Source of the DNA: Rhodospirillaceae bacterium | Lineage (GTDB): Bacteria; Pseudomonadota; Alphaproteobacteria; Rhodospirillales; UBA2165 | DNA: 64,000 nucleotides | Direction: 5' to 3' | NCBI GenBank assembly: GCA_947467145.1 | Contig: CANIGJ010000008.1 | Location: 54,523-118,522 of the forward strand | Part shown: one piece after another, positions 59,727 through 64,000 of the stretch | Numbering within the stretch: the first letter of the stretch is position 1 | Layout: every line of letters begins with the position of its first letter | Position numbers and translations under genes: made by a program | Notes under the pieces: generated by a model | Database searches by the model: none | What the model saw: the letters and a program-made list of their open reading frames with translations, nothing else | Told to the model about the DNA's origin: nothing

Positions 59727-60718
59727 CGCTTGCCCCCATCGAGGCGGATGCGCGGATCGAACGCGGCGAGCAGTAGATCGGACAACGCCATGCCGATGAC
59801 CGTTAGCACCGAGACGAACAGCAGGAACGAGCCCGCCAGATACGTATCCTGGTTCTTGAGCGCTTCGAGCAACAACGGACCGGTCGTCGGCAGATCAAGG
59901 ATGACGGCGACGATCACCGAGCCTGATACGATATGCGGCAAGAGGTTGCCGATATCGGCGATGAATGGGTTCAGCGCCATGCGCAGCGGATATTTGATCA
60001 AAAGCCGCGTCTCGGATAGCCCCTTGGCGCGCGCGGTCACGACATAAGGCTTGTTCAATTCATCCAGCAGGTTGGCTCGCAGACGGCGGATCATCGCCGC
60101 CGTGCCCGACGTGCCGATGACGATGACCGGGATGACGAGATGTTCGGCGATTGAGGCAAACTTCGCCAGACTCATCGGCTGACCCTCGAACAGCGGGTCC
60201 ATTAGCCCGCCGATGGAGGTATTGAAGACCTTCTTCGCCAGGAACATCAGGATTAGCGCCAGCAGGAAATTGGGAATGGCGAGGCCGAGGAAGCCGAGCA
60301 GGGTCAGGCTGTAATCGCCGAAGCTATATTGCCGTGTCGCCGAATAGACCCCGATAGGAAAAGCGACGATATAGATGAAGAACACGACAGCGATATTCAG
60401 CACCATGGAATGGAAGAACACGCTGCCGACGACATCGACGACCGGAAGGTCGTAGGCAATCGAGCGGCCGAAATCGCCGTGTAGGATATCGAAGACCCAG
60501 ATCAGGTATTGCTGCCAGATCGGCTTGTCGAGATTGAATTCCTTGCGCAGGAACTCGATCTTCTGCGGGTCGACCGCCTCGCCCTGGCTTTCCAACTCAG
60601 CAATATAGCTGGTGACGAAATCGCCGGGCGGCGCCTGGATGACGATGAAGACGAGCAGGCTGATCGCGGCTAGGGTCACGATCATCACGAACAGGCGGCG
60701 GGCGAGGAAATGGATCAC
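59723..60718 (-). CDS. Peptide-type ABC transporter permease, YejB/DppB-like
   Basis: 331 residues with six hydrophobic helices. FLARRLFVMIVTLAAISLLVFIVIQAPPGDF is the standard DppB-type N-terminus; RLRANLLDELNKPYVVTARAKGLSETRLLIKYPLRMAL carries the EAA-like loop that contacts the ATPase. Overlaps the binding-protein gene upstream and the second permease gene downstream by 4 bases each. Confidence 0.93.
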   Translation of the reverse strand: MIHFLARRLFVMIVTLAAISLLVFIVIQAPPGDFVTSYIAELESQGEAVDPQKIEFLRKEFNLDKPIWQQYLIWVFDILHGDFGRSIAYDLPVVDVVGSVFFHSMVLNIAVVFFIYIVAFPIGVYSATRQYSFGDYSLTLLGFLGLAIPNFLLALILMFLAKKVFNTSIGGLMDPLFEGQPMSLAKFASIAEHLVIPVIVIGTSGTAAMIRRLRANLLDELNKPYVVTARAKGLSETRLLIKYPLRMALNPFIADIGNLLPHIVSGSVIVAVILDLPTTGPLLLEALKNQDTYLAGSFLLFVSVLTVIGMALSDLLLAAFDPRIRLDGGKR

Positions 60719-62607
60719 AGCTTCCCCTCCTTCGGCGCCATCCAGAAGGTATCGGGGCGGTAAATGCCGAAATGCGCGCCCGGGTCCCAGTTATAGATCG
60801 CCTCGGCGGGCACGTTGCGCAGCCGCTTGTTCACGACGACGACCTGCGGCACGCCGCTGACCAGGCCAATAGAAAAGACCTGTTCGGAATAGATATCGAG
60901 AATGTGGCCCCAGATGGCGGCGCGCACATCGTCGCCGGTCGCGCGCGTCCAACGCGCATTGAGGTCCGCCAGCGCATTCGCGGCCGGCAGATCGACCGGC
61001 TCGCCGGAGCGGCCGCGCGTTTCGATATATTGCCCCCATTTCGGCCATTGCAGCTGCTGCTGCACGGACGGGGTGAATTCCTGAGGGCTGCTCGAGGCCG
61101 TCGGAATGCCGTTCTCGACACCCGACCACATGGCCATGCGGACCGAACCCGAAAAGACGCCGTTGCGCAGCAGGTCGCGGGTCAACGGTTTCGGGTACAG
61201 CTTCACGCCGATGCGCGCCCAAGAATCGCGGATGAGTTCGAGCAGATCGGCGGGTTCGGTTTCTTCGGTCGCGAAGACCACGGTGATTTCCAGCGGCACA
61301 CCGTTCGCCATCAGGCGGGTGCCTTGCGCGTTGCGCCGCGTCAGGCCCATGTCATCGAGCAAACGATTGGCCTCGGCGATATCGAAGCGCGTCCAGCGCT
61401 GCGCGAGCTCGGCATTGAACAGCGGGCTTTCGCGTAAGACCAGGTTGCCCGTTTCCCGTGCCAAACCGTAATAGATGACCTGATTGATCTCGCGCCGGTT
61501 GATGCCGAGCGAAAGGGCGCGGCGAAACCGCACGTCGCGCAGCAAGGCACGCCAGTCGGGATCGGTGGCGCTGAGGTTCGGGAACAGCGCCCAGCGCGCG
61601 CCCTGCGCCGTTTTCCACAAATAGGTCTCGTAGTTGAAGTCCTCTTCAGACTGCTTGATGACCGTGAAGTTCTGGAAATTGAGGCCGCGCGCCTGCAGAT
61701 CGGTTTCGCCCGAACCCGTTTTGATCGGAATCAGCTTGTTGTTGGTGATATTGACCCGCACCTCGTCCAGATATGGCAATTGCCGCCCGTTCTGATCGAC
61801 GCGGTGATAGAAGGCGTTGCGCTTGAAGACGAAACGGCGCGACGGCGGCTCGGTCGTCAGCACCCAAGGATCGAGCGACGGCAGGTTCGGGTTCTGGTTA
61901 CGATATTGCTGCCCCATCACGTAATGCAGCGCCAGCCAATTGCGCTGCGAGGCGGCCTTCACCATCGCCTCAAGCTTGGCCGGATCGGTATATTTGGCGT
62001 GAAACTGTTTCAGATATTGGGCGGGCCGATAGGGATAAAGCGGGCGCGGTCCGGCGAGCGCTGTCAGGAAGTATGGATTGGGATTCGACCAGGTATAGCG
62101 CACGGTCAGCGCATCGATCACCTCGAACTTCGGCCGTTCGCCCTCTACCAGCATCTCGATGGGCAACGGATCGTTGGTTCCCTCCATCGAGGCGATGTCT
62201 TCGAAGTAATAGCGGAAATCCTCCGCCGTGAAGGGCGAACCGTCCGACCATTTATGCCCCTGGCGCAGATGGAAGGTGAAGATGCGCCCCTCCTCCACTT
62301 CGTAAGCTTTGAGGATATCGGATTCGAATTCATAGGCGCGGTTGTAGCCGACGAGACGCGCATAGCCGTAAACGACCATCTGGCGCGTATCGACGTCGCT
62401 CGCCATCAGCATATCGACATCGCCACCATGCACGCCCGGCTCCGGCAAGGTGACCATCGACGGCTGGATCGGTACGCGGCGCTCGACCGGCGGCAGCGTT
62501 CCGGCCGCGACCGCCTCGGTCAGGGACGGCGTTTCCACGAATGCCCGCGCGCCGGTGGGCGCGACCAAGGCTGCACATAACCATAAGATGGCGAAGGTGC
62601 GTCTCAT
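60715..62607 (-). CDS. Peptide-type ABC solute-binding protein, YejA-like
   Basis: 630 residues, longer than an ordinary DppA (about 530) and in the size range of YejA. Signal peptide 1-22 (ending ARAF). Core pattern of family 5: FHLRQGHKWSDGSPFTAEDFRYYFEDI, LRDVRFRRALSLGINRREINQVIYYG and FWMAPKEGKL at the C-terminus. Overlaps the ATPase gene by 4 bases. Substrate unknown; Yej systems take up peptides including antimicrobial ones. Confidence 0.92.
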   Translation of the reverse strand: MRRTFAILWLCAALVAPTGARAFVETPSLTEAVAAGTLPPVERRVPIQPSMVTLPEPGVHGGDVDMLMASDVDTRQMVVYGYARLVGYNRAYEFESDILKAYEVEEGRIFTFHLRQGHKWSDGSPFTAEDFRYYFEDIASMEGTNDPLPIEMLVEGERPKFEVIDALTVRYTWSNPNPYFLTALAGPRPLYPYRPAQYLKQFHAKYTDPAKLEAMVKAASQRNWLALHYVMGQQYRNQNPNLPSLDPWVLTTEPPSRRFVFKRNAFYHRVDQNGRQLPYLDEVRVNITNNKLIPIKTGSGETDLQARGLNFQNFTVIKQSEEDFNYETYLWKTAQGARWALFPNLSATDPDWRALLRDVRFRRALSLGINRREINQVIYYGLARETGNLVLRESPLFNAELAQRWTRFDIAEANRLLDDMGLTRRNAQGTRLMANGVPLEITVVFATEETEPADLLELIRDSWARIGVKLYPKPLTRDLLRNGVFSGSVRMAMWSGVENGIPTASSSPQEFTPSVQQQLQWPKWGQYIETRGRSGEPVDLPAANALADLNARWTRATGDDVRAAIWGHILDIYSEQVFSIGLVSGVPQVVVVNKRLRNVPAEAIYNWDPGAHFGIYRPDTFWMAPKEGKL

Positions 62608-64000
62608 CGCGCGCGCCGGAACATGTTTTGCTGCTCGGACATACGAACATGATGCTCGGCGGAAATCTGCATCAAGGCCAAATGTGACTCGCGCGTCACG
62701 GTGAACGGCGCCGGCCAGGCTTCGGGGTCGGAGGCGCGCCCTTCCATCAGCATGCGCAGATCGAGCTTGCGGTCAGGATCGGGGAACGGCACCGCGCTGA
62801 CGAGTGCGCGGGTATAAGGATGCACCGGATCTTCGAACAACACCTCGCGCGGCGCCACCTCGACCAGGCGCCCGCGGCACATCACCGCGATACGGTCCGA
62901 AATGTAATCGACCACCGCCAGATTGTGCGACACGAAGATATAGGTGAGGCCGAGCGCGTCTTGCAGGTCCTTCAACAGATTCAGAATCTGCGCCTGCACC
63001 GACACGTCGAGCGCCGACACCGGCTCATCGCAGATCAGCAGCTCGGGCTTGAGCGCCAGGGCGCGCGCGATCGAAATGCGCTGGCGCTGCCCGCCGGAAA
63101 AGCTGTGCGGATAACGATTGAGGAAGTGCGGATCGAGCCCGACCAGTTCCATCAGTTCCTTCACCATCTCGGTGCGATAGGCGCGGTCGCCGATCTTGTG
63201 GATGACCAAAGGTTCGCTGACGATATCAAACACCGTCATGCGTGGATTGAGCGCGCTGAACGGGTCCTGGAAAACATATTGCATCTTGCGCCGGTAGGGC
63301 ACGAGGTCGCGCCCTGCAAGATCGCTCAAGGTGACCGGTGTGCCATTGTCGTTGAACACGACCGAGCCGCCATCGGCATCCAGGGCCCGCATGATGATCT
63401 TACAGAGCGTCGTCTTGCCGCAGCCGGACTCGCCGACCAAGCCCAAGGTCTCGCCACGCCGCACCACGAGGCTCACATCGTCGACGGCGCGATGAAGCAC
63501 GTCGCCTTTGCGCCCTTCGAATTCCTTGACGATGGCGCGCACGCTCAGCAGCGGCTCCTCGCCGGCTTGCGCCGCGTCAACCGGCCGATTGGGCGTCAAC
63601 AGATGTCCGGTCGCCGGCGTGATCTCGCGCAGCGGCTGCAGGCGTTCGCCATCTTTCATGTTGAAACGCGGCACGGCGCGCAGCAGCGAATTGAGGTAAG
63701 GATGTTCGGGATGGCGGAAGATATCGTCGATGGTGCCCGCCTCCATCACCTTGCCCTCATACATCACCACCGCCGCATCGGCGACATTGGCGACGACGCC
63801 GAGATCGTGGGTGATCAGCAGCACCGACATCTTCAATTGATCCTGCAGGTCGCCCAGCAGTTTCAGGATCTGCGCCTGGATGGTGACGTCGAGCGCCGTC
63901 GTCGGCTCGTCGGCCACCAGCAGGGCCGGATGGCAAATCAGCGCCATCGCGATCATGGCGCGCTGGCGCAGGCCGCCCGACAGCTCGAACGGATAGGCGC
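62604..64000 (-). CDS. Fused double ABC ATPase (YejF-like), 5' end outside window
   Basis: The visible 465 residues contain two nucleotide-binding domains. The first is cut at the window end but its signature [12 protein letters not shown] and Walker [14 protein letters not shown] are visible; the second is complete, with Walker [17 protein letters not shown], signature [16 protein letters not shown] and Walker [13 protein letters not shown]. Such fused ATPases (about 530-550 residues) drive YejABEF-type peptide import. First gene seen of the transport operon; the start lies beyond base 64000. Confidence 0.92.
   Translation of the reverse strand, partial: AYPFELSGGLRQRAMIAMALICHPALLVADEPTTALDVTIQAQILKLLGDLQDQLKMSVLLITHDLGVVANVADAAVVMYEGKVMEAGTIDDIFRHPEHPYLNSLLRAVPRFNMKDGERLQPLREITPATGHLLTPNRPVDAAQAGEEPLLSVRAIVKEFEGRKGDVLHRAVDDVSLVVRRGETLGLVGESGCGKTTLCKIIMRALDADGGSVVFNDNGTPVTLSDLAGRDLVPYRRKMQYVFQDPFSALNPRMTVFDIVSEPLVIHKIGDRAYRTEMVKELMELVGLDPHFLNRYPHSFSGGQRQRISIARALALKPELLICDEPVSALDVSVQAQILNLLKDLQDALGLTYIFVSHNLAVVDYISDRIAVMCRGRLVEVAPREVLFEDPVHPYTRALVSAVPFPDPDRKLDLRMLMEGRASDPEAWPAPFTVTRESHLALMQISAEHHVRMSEQQNMFRRAR

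Noticed and set aside
1..64000. tRNA, rRNA, CRISPR, insertion sequences, attachment sites
   Set aside because: No cloverleaf-like gene, repeat-spacer pattern, transposase or integrase was seen on either strand.

Overview
The window looks like a dense, GC-rich chromosomal stretch of a Gram-negative bacterium, most likely an alphaproteobacterium close to Rhodospirillales/Rhizobiales-type soil or water organisms. This is inference from three things: the rplM-rpsI-argC order next to an enoyl-CoA hydratase, the LPS genes kdsB and kdsC, and a large load of aromatic-catabolism and ABC-transport genes. Genes abut or overlap almost everywhere. No gene-free stretch exceeds about 210 bases, and I saw no tRNA, rRNA, insertion sequence, CRISPR array or prophage. 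The first gene (desaturase) and the last gene (fused ABC ATPase) are cut by the window ends.

Region 1 (1-12 kb) is mostly housekeeping. It holds a desaturase fragment, a small secreted HELTH-motif protein, argC, the rplM-rpsI operon with its promoter and terminator, a SPINDLY/OGT-like TPR glycosyltransferase, and an operon of enoyl-CoA hydratase, CoA-binding protein and MetY-type sulfhydrylase. A kdsB-kdsC-TPR operon follows.

Region 2 (10.9-27.9 kb) is an aerobic benzoate/benzoyl-CoA block. boxC, boxB, a benzoate-CoA ligase and a YkgJ cysteine-cluster gene run rightward. A GNAT, a cysteine-free Rrf2 regulator and a solute-binding protein run leftward from the same intergenic palindrome. A convergent seven-gene operon encodes a DUF4863 protein, an unrecognised multi-pass membrane protein and a complete Liv-type ABC importer. 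A glutaryl-CoA dehydrogenase and a divergent MarR/FabF-like pair follow. boxA and boxR are not in the window.

Region 3 (27.9-39 kb) carries a lysine-rich histone-like protein, a Bcr/CflA efflux pump, and the most striking feature of the window: one leftward operon with three tandem copies of a two-gene module (extracytoplasmic family-5 solute-binding protein plus Rieske oxygenase alpha subunit). It ends in a 4,5-dihydroxyphthalate decarboxylase-like gene and has no permease and no electron-transfer partner.

Region 4 (39-52.6 kb) contains an Mla-type ATPase, a C26 amidase, a nitroreductase, and a small operon of unknown protein, thioesterase and LLM flavin enzyme. Then come a DM13 protein, an MBL-fold hydrolase, a response regulator-kinase-glutamate racemase operon, a DegP protease, a membrane-anchored degenerate receiver protein, and an M20 hydrolase of hippurate-hydrolase type.

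Region 5 (52.7-64 kb) has the de novo NAD operon nadA-nadC-nadB with a methyltransferase gene, and a leftward Yej/Dpp-like peptide importer operon (fused ATPase, binding protein, two permeases) whose last two genes are glycosyltransferase-like.

Taken together, the locus imports aromatic acids or their conjugates, activates benzoate to its CoA thioester, epoxidises and cleaves the ring, and probably ring-oxidises other aromatic acids with a small family of Rieske oxygenases.
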